Notes under the pieces: generated by a model
Told to the model about the DNA's origin: nothing
The model's input: only the letters and a program-made list of their open reading frames with translations
The model's database searches: none
Source: Brachybacterium vulturis
Lineage (GTDB): Bacteria; Actinomycetota; Actinomycetes; Actinomycetales; Dermabacteraceae
Assembly (NCBI RefSeq): GCF_002407185.1
Contig: NZ_CP023563.1
Location: forward strand, 930,001-994,000
Direction of reading: 5' to 3'
Length of the DNA: 64,000 nt
Position numbers and translations under genes: made by a program
Part shown: positions 32,939 through 41,752 of the stretch, in pieces
How positions within the stretch are numbered: position 1 is the stretch's first letter
How the letters are laid out: each line of letters starts with the position of its first letter

Positions 32939-35900
32939 GTGGCCACCGCTCTGTATCGTCGTTACCGCCCGGAGTCCTTCGCCGAAGTGATCGGCCAGGA
33001 CCATGTCACCACGCCCCTGCGGCGTGCGCTGCGCGCGGGACGGATCGGCCATGCCTACCTGTTCTCGGGTCCGCGCGGCTGTGGCAAGACCACCTCGGCG
33101 CGCATCCTCGCGCGCTGTCTGAACTGCGCCCAGGGGCCGACGGATGTCCCGTGCGGTGACTGTGATTCCTGCCGTGACCTCGCCAACGGCGGCGCGGGCA
33201 GTCTCGACGTGGTGGAGATCGACGCCGCCAGCCACGGCGGCGTGGACGATGCCCGCGAGCTGCGCGAGCGGGCGTCCTTCGCCCCCGTGCGCGACCGCTT
33301 CAAGGTGTTCATCATCGACGAGGCCCATATGGTGACCTCCGCCGGGTTCAACGCCCTGCTGAAGCTGGTCGAGGAACCGCCCGAGCACGTGAAGTTCGTC
33401 TTCGCGACCACCGAGCCGGACAAGGTCATCGGCACCATCCGCTCGCGCACCCACCACTACCCCTTCCGGCTGATCCCGCCGCAGGTGCTGGGCCCCTACC
33501 TCGAGGAGGTCTGCGCGGCCGAGGGCGTGCAGGTCGGTGAGGGCGTGATGCCGCTGGTGGTGCGCGCCGGCGGCGGCTCCGCTCGCGACTCGATGTCCGT
33601 GCTGGACCAGCTGATGGCCGGCGCCGGGGACGAGGGCCTGGACTTCCCGACCGCGATCGCACTGCTGGGCTTCACCGACACCGCACTGCTGGACACCGCC
33701 GTCACTGCGGTCGCCGAGCGGGATGCGGCCGCTCTGTACGCGGCGGTCGAGCACGTGCTGGCCACCGGTCACGAGCCGCGGCGCTTCGTCGAGGACCTGC
33801 TGGAGCGGATGCGTGACCTGATCGTGCTCGCCGCCGTGCCGGATCGCGGCGCCGACCTGCTGCCGCAGGTCCCGGCCGACGAGCTCGAGAGCATGCGCGG
33901 CCAGGCGGCGCTGTTCGCCCCCGCGGATCTCTCGCAGTGCGGCGACCTGGTCCATGAGACCCTGTCGACGATGAGCGGCGCGACCTCGCCCAGGCTGCAT
34001 CTCGAGCTGCTCGCGGCGCGCCTGGTGCTGCGCGATGAGCGGGCCGCGCTGGCTGCGGCCGGTGCCCCCGCTCCGGCCGTCGCTCAGCGCGGCGGTGCAC
34101 CCACCGGCGGTGGGCAGCCCGGTGCGGCGCCGCCTCAGGGTGCTCCGTCCGGGGCATCGGAAGCCCGTGACCAGGCGCGACGCATCGCGCAGGAGAAGGT
34201 CGAGGCCGCACGGCAGGCCCGCGGCGGTGCGGCGGCGGCGCCCGCTCACACCGTCGCACAGCCTCCTGCGCCCGAGCAGCAGAGGGCAGCGCCGGCAGCG
34301 CAGGGGACCGCGCCGACGTCGAGCGCCCCGGCAGCGCAGGGGGCCGCGCCGACGTCGAGCGCCCCGGCGGCGCCGGCGGAGCCTGCCGCGGCACCGCCGG
34401 AGCAGACGCCATGGGGGGAGGCTGCACAGCAGGGCGCTCCGCAGCGTCCCGCGGCGCCGGCAGCCGCAGAGCAGGGCTCGGCTGCACCGGCCCCATCGCA
34501 GGAGGCCGCAGCGCAGCCCTCGGCGAGCGGTGGGATCGATGCCGATCAGGTGCGGGGCCACTGGTCCGCGATCCTGGACGAGCTGCAGCAGATCCGTCGG
34601 CCCAGCTGGGCGCTGATCTCCCAGAACGGCCACGTCAACGGCGTGCACGGCAGCACGCTGGTGATCGGGTTCCGCACCGAGGGCCTGGTCAGCGCCTTCC
34701 ATCGCGGCACCGCCGCACAGAACCTGGCCGATGCGGTGCGTCGCATCATGCACCTCGAGGTCACCATCGAGGCCGTGGTCGGGGACGACCCCGGCCCCGG
34801 CTCCGGCAGTGCCCCCAGCCCCGGTGCCGGTGGCCACGGCGGAGGGGCCGCGGGGCCCGGTGCCGCGGGCCCCGTGGCGCCCGGGCCCGGCAGCGCGGCC
34901 GGTGGTGGCGGCCCTGCGAGCGGTGGCCCGGCACCGTCCGGCGGAGCAGGCGGAGCTGGTCGCCCCGTCGACAGCAGTGCGGCCGACGCCTCTGCTCCCG
35001 GCCCGGAGCAGAGCGGGCGGGCCGCCGAGGCCCATGCGGTGGTTCCGCAGGCCGGGGGAGCCCCCGGCCGTCCCGAGCAGGCGGCACCCGTCCGCTGGGG
35101 CGATGCCGTCCCCGCGATGACCCCGCGCGAGCCCGCACCCGCCCCCGGTCCCGAGCAGCCTCCTGCAGAGTCCGCGGGTCAGCGGGCCTCCGAGCGGGCG
35201 ATGCGGGCTGCGGAGCGGGCCGCCCGGACCGGTCGTCCCGGTCCATCGGCCGAGCGGATCGAGGACTTCCCACCGGAGCCCGACGATCCCTTCCCGCCGG
35301 ACCCCCAGGACGACTATCAGCCCCGGACCCTGCAGCCGACCGGCGCTGCAGATGGCGCAGCGGCCGCACCGGCGAGCGGTGCGCGCTGGTCCGACGCCCT
35401 GACCGGGGCCGACGAGCGCTCCGGAGGCTCGGCGGCAGCTGCGGCAAGAACCGGTCCGGCTGCCCCTGCCGGCAGCTCCGAGCCGACGGCGACCGGCGGG
35501 GCTGCGGCCTCAGGCGCCGCGACGGCCGCACCCGGCCGAACTCCGCACGGGGAGCCCGCCGAGGTGGACGACGAGGGCCGGGACAGCCTCCCGCCCGAGG
35601 AATCCCGCACCTACGGACAGAGCGCGCTGCGTCGCGCGATCGCCGAGGGCCGCGTCGTCCGCTCCCGCCCCGCAGAGCGCCGCAGCGCGGGTGAGGCCTC
35701 GGCCGGCGCCGCACCAGCGGCGCCCGGGCCGGGAACCTCTGCGGCCGCCCGCGCCGCCGCGTCCTGGGGGACCGCGGCCACCGTCCCCGAGGGCACCGCC
35801 CCTGGCGAGAGCGGCCCCACCTCGCAGCCACCACCCGCGAGCAGCCCCGCAGAGGGATCGCCCGCGGCGGCGACCTCATGGTCGGCGGCGTCGCCGTCGA

Positions 35901-36247
35901 CCGCTGCACCCTCGACCGCTGGATCGTCGACTGCTGGATCCTCGACTGCTGGATCCTCGACTGCTGCGCCGTCCACCATTGCGCCCTCCAGCATGGCGCC
36001 GCCCGCCCCCCGCAGCGGTGCCGCGCTGGTGCGCGAGGCGGCGCAGGCCTCCCGCGATGCCGGCCACCGCGTCGGTGGGCCGCGCGGCGGCGCACGCGCG
36101 GAACCGGCGGCGGACCTCGACCCCACCGGTGGGGCGACGCGCGACGACGAGGACGCGGTGGTCGCCACCCGCAACGGTCGCGAGGTCGTCGAGAAGCTGC
36201 TCGGCGGCAAGGTCCTCGAGATCATCGACGAGAACCGCAGCCACTAG
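32939..36247 (+). CDS. dnaX: DNA polymerase III subunit gamma/tau
   Basis: Clamp-loader ATPase of the replisome. Walker A GPRGCGKTT is at 44-52, the four zinc-binding cysteines at 63, 72, 75 and 78, and Walker B in FIIDEAHM at about 125. The conserved part ends near residue 370; an oligomerisation segment and a tau-like domain (SWALISQNGHVNGVHG region) lie near 555-610. The total of 1102 residues is far longer than usual because of Ala/Pro/Gly-rich linkers, including a pentapeptide repeat near residues 987-1021. GTG at 32939 follows TAGCCT by 6 bases, indicating a leaderless mRNA. Confidence 0.95.
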   Translation: MATALYRRYRPESFAEVIGQDHVTTPLRRALRAGRIGHAYLFSGPRGCGKTTSARILARCLNCAQGPTDVPCGDCDSCRDLANGGAGSLDVVEIDAASHGGVDDARELRERASFAPVRDRFKVFIIDEAHMVTSAGFNALLKLVEEPPEHVKFVFATTEPDKVIGTIRSRTHHYPFRLIPPQVLGPYLEEVCAAEGVQVGEGVMPLVVRAGGGSARDSMSVLDQLMAGAGDEGLDFPTAIALLGFTDTALLDTAVTAVAERDAAALYAAVEHVLATGHEPRRFVEDLLERMRDLIVLAAVPDRGADLLPQVPADELESMRGQAALFAPADLSQCGDLVHETLSTMSGATSPRLHLELLAARLVLRDERAALAAAGAPAPAVAQRGGAPTGGGQPGAAPPQGAPSGASEARDQARRIAQEKVEAARQARGGAAAAPAHTVAQPPAPEQQRAAPAAQGTAPTSSAPAAQGAAPTSSAPAAPAEPAAAPPEQTPWGEAAQQGAPQRPAAPAAAEQGSAAPAPSQEAAAQPSASGGIDADQVRGHWSAILDELQQIRRPSWALISQNGHVNGVHGSTLVIGFRTEGLVSAFHRGTAAQNLADAVRRIMHLEVTIEAVVGDDPGPGSGSAPSPGAGGHGGGAAGPGAAGPVAPGPGSAAGGGGPASGGPAPSGGAGGAGRPVDSSAADASAPGPEQSGRAAEAHAVVPQAGGAPGRPEQAAPVRWGDAVPAMTPREPAPAPGPEQPPAESAGQRASERAMRAAERAARTGRPGPSAERIEDFPPEPDDPFPPDPQDDYQPRTLQPTGAADGAAAAPASGARWSDALTGADERSGGSAAAAARTGPAAPAGSSEPTATGGAAASGAATAAPGRTPHGEPAEVDDEGRDSLPPEESRTYGQSALRRAIAEGRVVRSRPAERRSAGEASAGAAPAAPGPGTSAAARAAASWGTAATVPEGTAPGESGPTSQPPPASSPAEGSPAAATSWSAASPSTAAPSTAGSSTAGSSTAGSSTAAPSTIAPSSMAPPAPRSGAALVREAAQASRDAGHRVGGPRGGARAEPAADLDPTGGATRDDEDAVVATRNGREVVEKLLGGKVLEIIDENRSH
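35897..36001 (+). repeat. 15-bp minisatellite inside dnaX
   Basis: Seven in-frame 15-bp units, the central ones near identical (TCGACTGCTGGATCC), encode the pentapeptides STAAP, STAGS, STAGS, STAGS, STAAP, STIAP and SSMAP. Units are in codon phase, so copy-number change would alter linker length without frameshift. Confidence 0.9.
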
Positions 36248-36279
36248 CCGCGGACACGTGGACGCGACCACCGCACTTA

Positions 36280-36308
36280 TTGACTTTCGATAGATACCTA
36301 TCGATACT
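36280..36308 (+). promoter_or_regulatory. promoter of the DUF2975 gene with overlapping operator
   Basis: TTGACT (36280-36285) and GATACT (36303-36308) are spaced 17 bases, and the ATG follows after 6 bases (leaderless). The spacer holds a palindrome TCGATAG (36287-36293) / CTATCGA (36298-36304), four bases apart. A repressor bound there would cover the promoter completely. No DNA-binding protein is encoded beside it. Confidence 0.7.
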
Positions 36309-36314
36309 CGACGC

Positions 36315-36809
36315 ATGGATCTGGAACTTCCCCGCCCCCCGCTCACGCTTGTCGTCATCGCGGAAGTGCTTCTGGGGGCTCTGTTCATCGTCGGGCTCGG
36401 CGCGCTCGCACTGCTTCCCGGCGTCTCCGCGGACGTCGCCGCACGCCTTCCCGAGTACGCGGACCTTCGTGGCCCGCTGCTCGCCGTGGCGAACGCCGTC
36501 ACGATTCTGGGCCTGCTCGCGCTCACGATGGTCGCGCCGCTCGTGCGCCGCGTCTACGGCGGGAGCGTGCTGACGCGATCCTCCCTGCTCCGGGTCGATC
36601 TGCTCGTGGCCACCCTCGCAGGTGCCGTCGTGCTGATCGTGGTGGGGTTCTTCGTGATCAGCAACGGGCAGGCGGGCAGCCCGTTCGTCGCGCTCATCCA
36701 GGCGATGGCCTGCCTCACCCTCCTCGCCCTGGCATGCATCACCCTCGTGCTGCGGTCGCTGTTGAAGAGCGCCATCCTCATGCGCGCTGAACTGGACGAG
36801 GTGGTGTGA
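36315..36809 (+). CDS. DUF2975 membrane protein
   Basis: 164-residue membrane protein with four hydrophobic helices (about 12-36, 56-78, 94-118, 128-150) and conserved-looking loops RRVYGGSVLTRSSLLRV between helices 2 and 3, a DUF2975 pattern. In many bacteria this family is followed by a small Cro/CI-type regulator; here the next gene is unrelated. Function unknown. Expression is probably controlled by the palindrome in its promoter. Confidence 0.75.
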   Translation: MDLELPRPPLTLVVIAEVLLGALFIVGLGALALLPGVSADVAARLPEYADLRGPLLAVANAVTILGLLALTMVAPLVRRVYGGSVLTRSSLLRVDLLVATLAGAVVLIVVGFFVISNGQAGSPFVALIQAMACLTLLALACITLVLRSLLKSAILMRAELDEVV

Positions 36810-36877
36810 CGGCGATCCGCAGCTAGGGTGTGTCCCGATGTCCTGCACGGCAGGGGCTGACAGACCAGGAGCGCACG

Positions 36878-37192
36878 ATGGACGTCTCAGCATGTCTCGA
36901 ACCGTTCAGCGACGTCGGTTCTCCCGACCGATATCTGGTGCGGGTATGGGTGCAGGTGGAGCGGCCGCACGAGCAGTGGCGAACCTCCGACTGGTGGCTG
37001 ACCGAGGCCGACTCGGTCGCGGAGGTCATCGGATGGGCGCGCGAGCATGCGGGCGGGGACCCGTCGGAGGTGTTCGCCGAGACCCCGGACGGCACGCTGC
37101 TGCTCCTGTGGGGTGCGGCGCCGGAGGATGCCTCGCGGACCGTGACCGTGACGCTGTGGAACGACGAGGACCGCGACGTCCCTCGGGCATGA
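36878..37192 (+). CDS. conserved hypothetical protein, 104 residues
   Basis: Small acidic soluble protein (start MDVSACLEPFSD, tail DEDRDVPRA) with no recognised domain. Tryptophan-rich segment EQWRTSDWWLTEADSVAEV suggests a compact mixed fold. AGGAG lies 7 bases before the ATG, and TAGGGT near 36824 is a -10 candidate about 50 bases upstream. Convergent with the following gene. I do not recognise a function. Confidence 0.65.
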   Translation: MDVSACLEPFSDVGSPDRYLVRVWVQVERPHEQWRTSDWWLTEADSVAEVIGWAREHAGGDPSEVFAETPDGTLLLLWGAAPEDASRTVTVTLWNDEDRDVPRA

Positions 37193-37211
37193 CCTGCCGA
37201 GGACCCGGCGC

Positions 37212-37742
37212 TCAGGCCGCGCGCGGCTCGAGCAGGCTGAACAGATCGGTGCGCAGCGTCGCCGGGTTGACGTCCGGCGAGGGCGGGGTCACGTAGAACT
37301 CCCAGAACGGGTAGGTCATCTGCTCCTCGGACTCACCGATGTCCTCGGTGAAGGCGCCCCACTTCTCGGCGAGCCCGCCGTATCCGCCCAGGTGCGAGGT
37401 CCAGGCCACCCGGCCGGCCGGCAGCACGGATGCCGTCACCTCGAACCCGCCCGGCAGGGTGAGGGGCGCGGTCAGCGGCGCGTCGATCGGGAAGCCCACC
37501 TCCAGATCAGCGGTGGAGACCGGGGCGCGATGATGCAGCGCGAACGCCGGACCGATCAGGCCGATCCCCACCCCCTGCAGCGCCGTGGCCAGATGCGTGA
37601 AGGTCCCGTCCATCAGGGACGTCATCTCGTGCATCGGGAAGTTGTGCTGGATGACGACGGCAGTGGGCACCTCGGGCGCCTGGGCCACCTGGCATCCGGC
37701 GGCCGGCTCCGCGGCGTCATAGGGAGGCGGCATCGACGGCAT
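37212..37742 (-). CDS. GyrI-like small-molecule-binding protein
   Basis: 176-residue soluble protein. The region from about residue 28 onward fits the GyrI-like/AraC effector-binding fold: HRAPVSTADLEVGFPID, then VLPAGRVAWTSHLGGYGGL, the usual loop in which Gly-Pro-Tyr variants line the ligand pocket, and TYPFWEFYV. No DNA-binding domain is attached. Such stand-alone proteins bind or hydrolyse small amphipathic compounds. Start could be 37742 or the second ATG at 37733. Confidence 0.72.
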   Translation of the reverse strand: MPSMPPPYDAAEPAAGCQVAQAPEVPTAVVIQHNFPMHEMTSLMDGTFTHLATALQGVGIGLIGPAFALHHRAPVSTADLEVGFPIDAPLTAPLTLPGGFEVTASVLPAGRVAWTSHLGGYGGLAEKWGAFTEDIGESEEQMTYPFWEFYVTPPSPDVNPATLRTDLFSLLEPRAA

Positions 37743-37835
37743 CGGTCCACGTCCTGTTCAGAGTCGACGACGGGCCGCGCCGGGGAGCAGCGGCCCGCCC
37801 TGACGGTACCGCGCCCATCCCGGTGCCGCCACTGC

Positions 37836-39188
37836 TCAGCCCGCAGGCGGGACGTGCAGGTCGCGGCCCACTCCGGCGAGGTCGAGGGCCAGCTCGCAGA
37901 ACATCGAGTTCGACCAGGAGAACCACTCCCGGGTGAACGTCGTCGGCTCATCGACGTGGACGCCCTCGTGCATCATCCCGGTGCCGCCGTCGGTGCGGAT
38001 CAGCTGGTGCAGGATGCGCAGCTTCTCCTCACGGTCCGCGGTGGTGAGACCCTCGATGGACTTCGCGATCGGCCAGACATGGTCCTTCGGCGTGTGCGGG
38101 GAGCCGACGCCCTCCAGGAACAGGCCCGCGTAGTAGTACGGGTTGTGCCGTGACAGGACGGCGGCGCGGGTCGCCACCTGCACCGGGTCCTCGACGTCGG
38201 CGCAGCCCAGGTAGGGCAGCGACAGCAGGCTGGGCACGTTCGCGTCGTCCAGGAAGCGGTGCTCGCCGCGGCCATCGATCTCGTACGCCCAGATCGGCTG
38301 CCCCTCGGGGCCGTCGATCAGCGCATGCTCACGCAGCGCCGAACGGATCTCGGCGGCCCGCAGACGCGCCTCGGCCGCCTCGTCCGCAGCGCCGGCGACC
38401 TGCTCGAGCAGCTCGGCCAGCCGCTCCAGCGCGAGGGCCAGGAAATGGTTGCCCGGGATGTTGTATCCCAGCTCACAGGCATCGTCCGAGGGACGGAAAC
38501 CCGCCCACACCAGCCCGTTCGCGGCGGTCAGGGAGCCGCGACCATCGCGGGCGAGGGTGTCCTGGGAGGGCACGCCCGTGCGGCGGAAGAGGTACTGCGA
38601 GCGCTCCTCATGATGCTGCTCGGTCGCGACGGTGGCGAGGATCGCCCGCGCCGCGGGCAGGAACCGCTCATCCATCCAGGAGGTGTCCCCGGTCGCGCGC
38701 CACAGCCGCCACGCCAGATCCGGTCCGTAGGAGAGCGAGTCGAGCTCGAACTTGCGCTCCCACGCCCAGGGGTTCTCGAACTCCGTCTCGTCCTCGTCCC
38801 AGTGCGAGGAGTCGGGGAGACGGTTGAAGGCGTTGGCGTAGGGGTCGATCTCGAGGTACTGCCAGTGACGGCGCAGCAGCCCGCTGAGCAGCGAGACCAG
38901 CACCGCCCGGTCCTCGTCGGCGCCGACCCCGCCCGCCACCAGTCGCAGCAGCGGCGTGAGCTGCGCGGCCGAGTCCCGCAGCCACATGGCGGGGATGTCC
39001 CCGGTGATCACGAAGGTGGTGCCGTCCTCCTCGACGCTCACCGTGGTCTCGGCGGTGTTGCGCAGGTAGCCGACCACGCGGCCGGCGATCTCCTCCGCGA
39101 GGGCGTGGTCAGGGCCGACGAGGTCGGCGAGGCCGGTCAGGACGCGGTCGTGGACCGCGTCGAGCAGGGGGGAGGGCAGTGTGGCCAC
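37836..39188 (-). CDS. glycoside hydrolase family 125 (exo-alpha-1,6-mannosidase type)
   Basis: 450-residue enzyme of the GH125 (former DUF925) family. The hallmark [14 protein letters not shown] carries the proposed catalytic Asp; [33 protein letters not shown] and a late [14 protein letters not shown] are also family landmarks. Characterised members release mannose from alpha-1,6-linked mannans or N-glycan cores. GTG at 39188 has GAGGAG four bases upstream. No signal peptide, so it acts in the cytoplasm on imported oligosaccharides. Two sugar importers occur within 15 kb. Confidence 0.9.
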   Translation of the reverse strand: MATLPSPLLDAVHDRVLTGLADLVGPDHALAEEIAGRVVGYLRNTAETTVSVEEDGTTFVITGDIPAMWLRDSAAQLTPLLRLVAGGVGADEDRAVLVSLLSGLLRRHWQYLEIDPYANAFNRLPDSSHWDEDETEFENPWAWERKFELDSLSYGPDLAWRLWRATGDTSWMDERFLPAARAILATVATEQHHEERSQYLFRRTGVPSQDTLARDGRGSLTAANGLVWAGFRPSDDACELGYNIPGNHFLALALERLAELLEQVAGAADEAAEARLRAAEIRSALREHALIDGPEGQPIWAYEIDGRGEHRFLDDANVPSLLSLPYLGCADVEDPVQVATRAAVLSRHNPYYYAGLFLEGVGSPHTPKDHVWPIAKSIEGLTTADREEKLRILHQLIRTDGGTGMMHEGVHVDEPTTFTREWFSWSNSMFCELALDLAGVGRDLHVPPAG

Positions 39189-39352
39189 GTCACTCCTCAG
39201 CGAGGTCGGGCTGCCGGACGCCCCGGGACGGGGGCCGGCGTGGTCGGAGCACACTGTATCCGGCTCCGGGCGGGAACAGCTCACTCGGGATCCGCTCACA
39301 GTGGAGAGCCCGCAGGCGTCGCCGGTCGGTGCGGACAACTACAGTTGAGGCC

Positions 39353-39946
39353 GTGTACGAAGGCATCGTCCAGGACCTCATCGACGAGCTCGGCAGGCTG
39401 CCGGGCATCGGCCCCAAGTCGGCGCAGCGGATCGCATTCCATCTGCTGGACGCCGACGACGCCGCCGTGCGCCGACTCGCGGAGGTGCTCGTCCAGGTCA
39501 AGGACACGGTGCGCTTCTGCGAGATCTGCGGGAACGTCTCGGCCGACGAACGCTGCCGCATCTGCACCGATCCCCGCCGCACCGACGAGGTGATCTGCGT
39601 GGTCGAGGAGTCCAAGGACATCGTCGCGATCGAGAAGATCCGCGAGTTCAAGGGCCGCTACCACGTGCTCGGCGGCGCCATCGACCCGATCGGCGGCGTC
39701 GGCCCCAACGACCTGCGCATCACCCAGCTGATGAGCCGCCTCGGCTCGGGCGAGACCCAGGAGGTGATCCTGGCGCTGGATCCGAACATCGAGGGCGAGG
39801 CCACCTCCGCCTACCTCTCGCGCCTGCTGGGCCCGCTCGAGCTCACCGTCACCCGCCTCGCCTCCGGACTGCCCGTCGGCGGCGACCTCGACTACGCCGA
39901 CGAGATGACCCTGGGCCGCGCGTTCCTGGGTCGACGCTCCGTCTGA
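39353..39946 (+). CDS. recR: recombination protein RecR
   Basis: 197-residue DNA repair protein that works with RecF/RecO to load RecA on gapped DNA. N-terminal helix-hairpin-helix [17 protein letters not shown], four-cysteine zinc finger at 56, 59, 68 and 71 ([16 protein letters not shown]), Toprim domain with VVEESKDI, and a C-terminal [22 protein letters not shown] at 39353 follows TACAGT by 7 bases (leaderless). Usually adjacent to dnaX-ybaB; here 3.1 kb of other genes intervene and ybaB is not seen between them. Confidence 0.97.
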   Translation: MYEGIVQDLIDELGRLPGIGPKSAQRIAFHLLDADDAAVRRLAEVLVQVKDTVRFCEICGNVSADERCRICTDPRRTDEVICVVEESKDIVAIEKIREFKGRYHVLGGAIDPIGGVGPNDLRITQLMSRLGSGETQEVILALDPNIEGEATSAYLSRLLGPLELTVTRLASGLPVGGDLDYADEMTLGRAFLGRRSV

Positions 39947-39960
39947 GCGGGACCCCCTCG

Positions 39961-41679
39961 ATGACCTCGCCGCACGCCCGCCCCCTGCCGCCGCTGCGAG
40001 AGCTGCCCCCGCCGCAGCAGCTGCCCCGGGACTCCAGCTCCCTGGTGCCGCCGGGAGAGATCATCGCCGAGTCCAAGGCCGCGATCCGGCGGCGGCTGCT
40101 GCGGATCCTGTGGGCGCCGGGCCTGGTGCTGCTGGGCCTGTGGTACCTGCTGCTGATGCTGTACGTCTCCGGCGCCTCACCCGCGTTCTGGTTCTTCTCG
40201 CTCCTGGCCGCGCTCGGTGACCCGAGCTTCCTGGACGCCGCGATCATGAGCCTGGGCTTCACCCCCTCCGGACTGGGCACGGCCTTCCTCGTGGTCCCGG
40301 CCGCCGCGACGCTGCTGAGTCTGCCCATGGCGCTGCTGGCCCCTTCGCTCCTCGCCGGCCTTCGGCCCCGCCTTTTCCTCAGCGAACGCGCGTTCCAGCG
40401 GGAGGTGGCCACCCGGGTCACGGCGCTGCTGATGCTCCCGCCGATCCTGGTGGTGCTGCTCCTGCCGCTGACCGTGCTGCTGGACCTCACCCAGCCCTGG
40501 TCCGGTCTGGGGGCCGGTCCGCTGTCCGCCTGGTGCCTGGGGCTCGCCGCGCTCCAGCTCGCCTGGGTGCTGGTGCGCCGGCTCGTCCCGGCCTCGTCGC
40601 TGCTGGGGATCACCGAGGCGGGAGCCCTGGTCACCACCGCGCGTCTCGAGCGCGACCTCGACAAGCGCGCCGCAGCCGCCGCGCAGGTGCGGGCGCAGGA
40701 CCGTCGGCACCTGCCGCCGAACCTCGGCACCCCCGCACTGGGTGGCGCCGCCACCCCGCGCGGTGCGCTGCGCGCACTGGGGCTCATCGCCCGCTCGAGC
40801 CTGACCTGGGTGGTCCCGGCCGCGCTCGGCATCGGCTGGGCGATCTTCGCGATCACCGACCTGGTCACCGTGCTCTCCGGACTCGCCAGCATGGATCTGA
40901 CGCAGATGACCTCCCCGCTGCCGTGGCAGCAGCCGGCGGTCGCGGCCCCGCTCTGCGCACTGGTGCTCGGGGGCCTGGCCCTGTCACCGGCGCTCTCGGT
41001 GCTCCTGGCCGCGACCCAGCGTGACCAGGTCAGGGACCAGCGCACCTACGAGGAGTGGGCGCATCGCGCCCGGGTCAATCCCTGGGAGGCCCGCGTGGTG
41101 GGCCTGACCGGCTGGTTCGCGGCGGGCTGGATGCTGCTGGGCGCCGTCCTGGCGGCGCTGGTGCTGCACCTGCTGCAGGTCGCGACCGCCCTGAGCTGGG
41201 CGTGGATCGTGATGATCGTGCTGGTGCTCGTGCCGTTGCAGGGACTGGCCGCCGAAGCCGCGATGCGCGCGGGACTGCGGGACGTGCTCTACGGGCCCGC
41301 CGGTGATTTCATGCTGCGCGAGAGCCCGTACGCGCTGGTAGCCCCCGACCTGGGGACCCGCGCCGATCGCGCCAAGGACCCGGCGGTGCGGGCAGCGCTG
41401 CGCAAGCGCCTCCAGGCCGCAGGAGGCGACCCCGATGCGCCGCAGCTGCTCGAGATCTTCGACCTCGACACCGCCGGCGAACGGCTCTGGGTGGACGACA
41501 GCGAACCCGGAGCCGGCGACACCGCCGTGCGCGAGGCGGACCTCGCCCGCGGCACCCTGCCCGACTTCGGCGGCGAGGGCTCGGCCTTCACCGGCGGCGG
41601 GCAGGAGCCCGCGGCGCTCGAGGCCCCGCAGCACGGCATCCCGGAGTCGCTCGGCGGGCTGCGGGACCGCCGCCGCTGA
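39961..41679 (+). CDS. large polytopic membrane protein, unknown function
   Basis: 572 residues with a proline-rich cytoplasmic start (PLPPLRELPPPQQLP) and two groups of three to four hydrophobic helices (about 45-190 and 275-430), joined by a charged segment (ERDLDKRAAAAAQVRAQDRR), then a 130-residue soluble tail. No transporter signature or enzyme motif is recognised. It starts 14 bases after recR, so may be co-transcribed, and converges on an ABC-2 exporter operon. It could be a partner of that exporter, but that is speculation. Confidence 0.7.
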   Translation: MTSPHARPLPPLRELPPPQQLPRDSSSLVPPGEIIAESKAAIRRRLLRILWAPGLVLLGLWYLLLMLYVSGASPAFWFFSLLAALGDPSFLDAAIMSLGFTPSGLGTAFLVVPAAATLLSLPMALLAPSLLAGLRPRLFLSERAFQREVATRVTALLMLPPILVVLLLPLTVLLDLTQPWSGLGAGPLSAWCLGLAALQLAWVLVRRLVPASSLLGITEAGALVTTARLERDLDKRAAAAAQVRAQDRRHLPPNLGTPALGGAATPRGALRALGLIARSSLTWVVPAALGIGWAIFAITDLVTVLSGLASMDLTQMTSPLPWQQPAVAAPLCALVLGGLALSPALSVLLAATQRDQVRDQRTYEEWAHRARVNPWEARVVGLTGWFAAGWMLLGAVLAALVLHLLQVATALSWAWIVMIVLVLVPLQGLAAEAAMRAGLRDVLYGPAGDFMLRESPYALVAPDLGTRADRAKDPAVRAALRKRLQAAGGDPDAPQLLEIFDLDTAGERLWVDDSEPGAGDTAVREADLARGTLPDFGGEGSAFTGGGQEPAALEAPQHGIPESLGGLRDRRR

Positions 41680-41702
41680 GAGGCGGGACGATCTCGGAGC
41701 CC

Positions 41703-41718
41703 GCACCGGATCCGGTGC
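41703..41718. terminator. 16-bp perfect palindrome between convergent genes
   Basis: GCACCGGATCCGGTGC lies 23 bases after the stop of the membrane protein and 34 bases before the stop of the convergent ABC-2 permease. Symmetric, GC-rich and without a U tract, it could serve as a bidirectional terminator. Confidence 0.4.
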
Positions 41719-41752
41719 CCGCGCCGTCGCCCGGATGCCGGCGGGCCCGCCC

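Noticed and set aside
36838-36877. Upstream leaderless start for the 104-residue hypothetical protein
   Set aside because: ATG at 36838 follows TAGGGT but lies in another frame; the start at 36878 has a proper AGGAG site.
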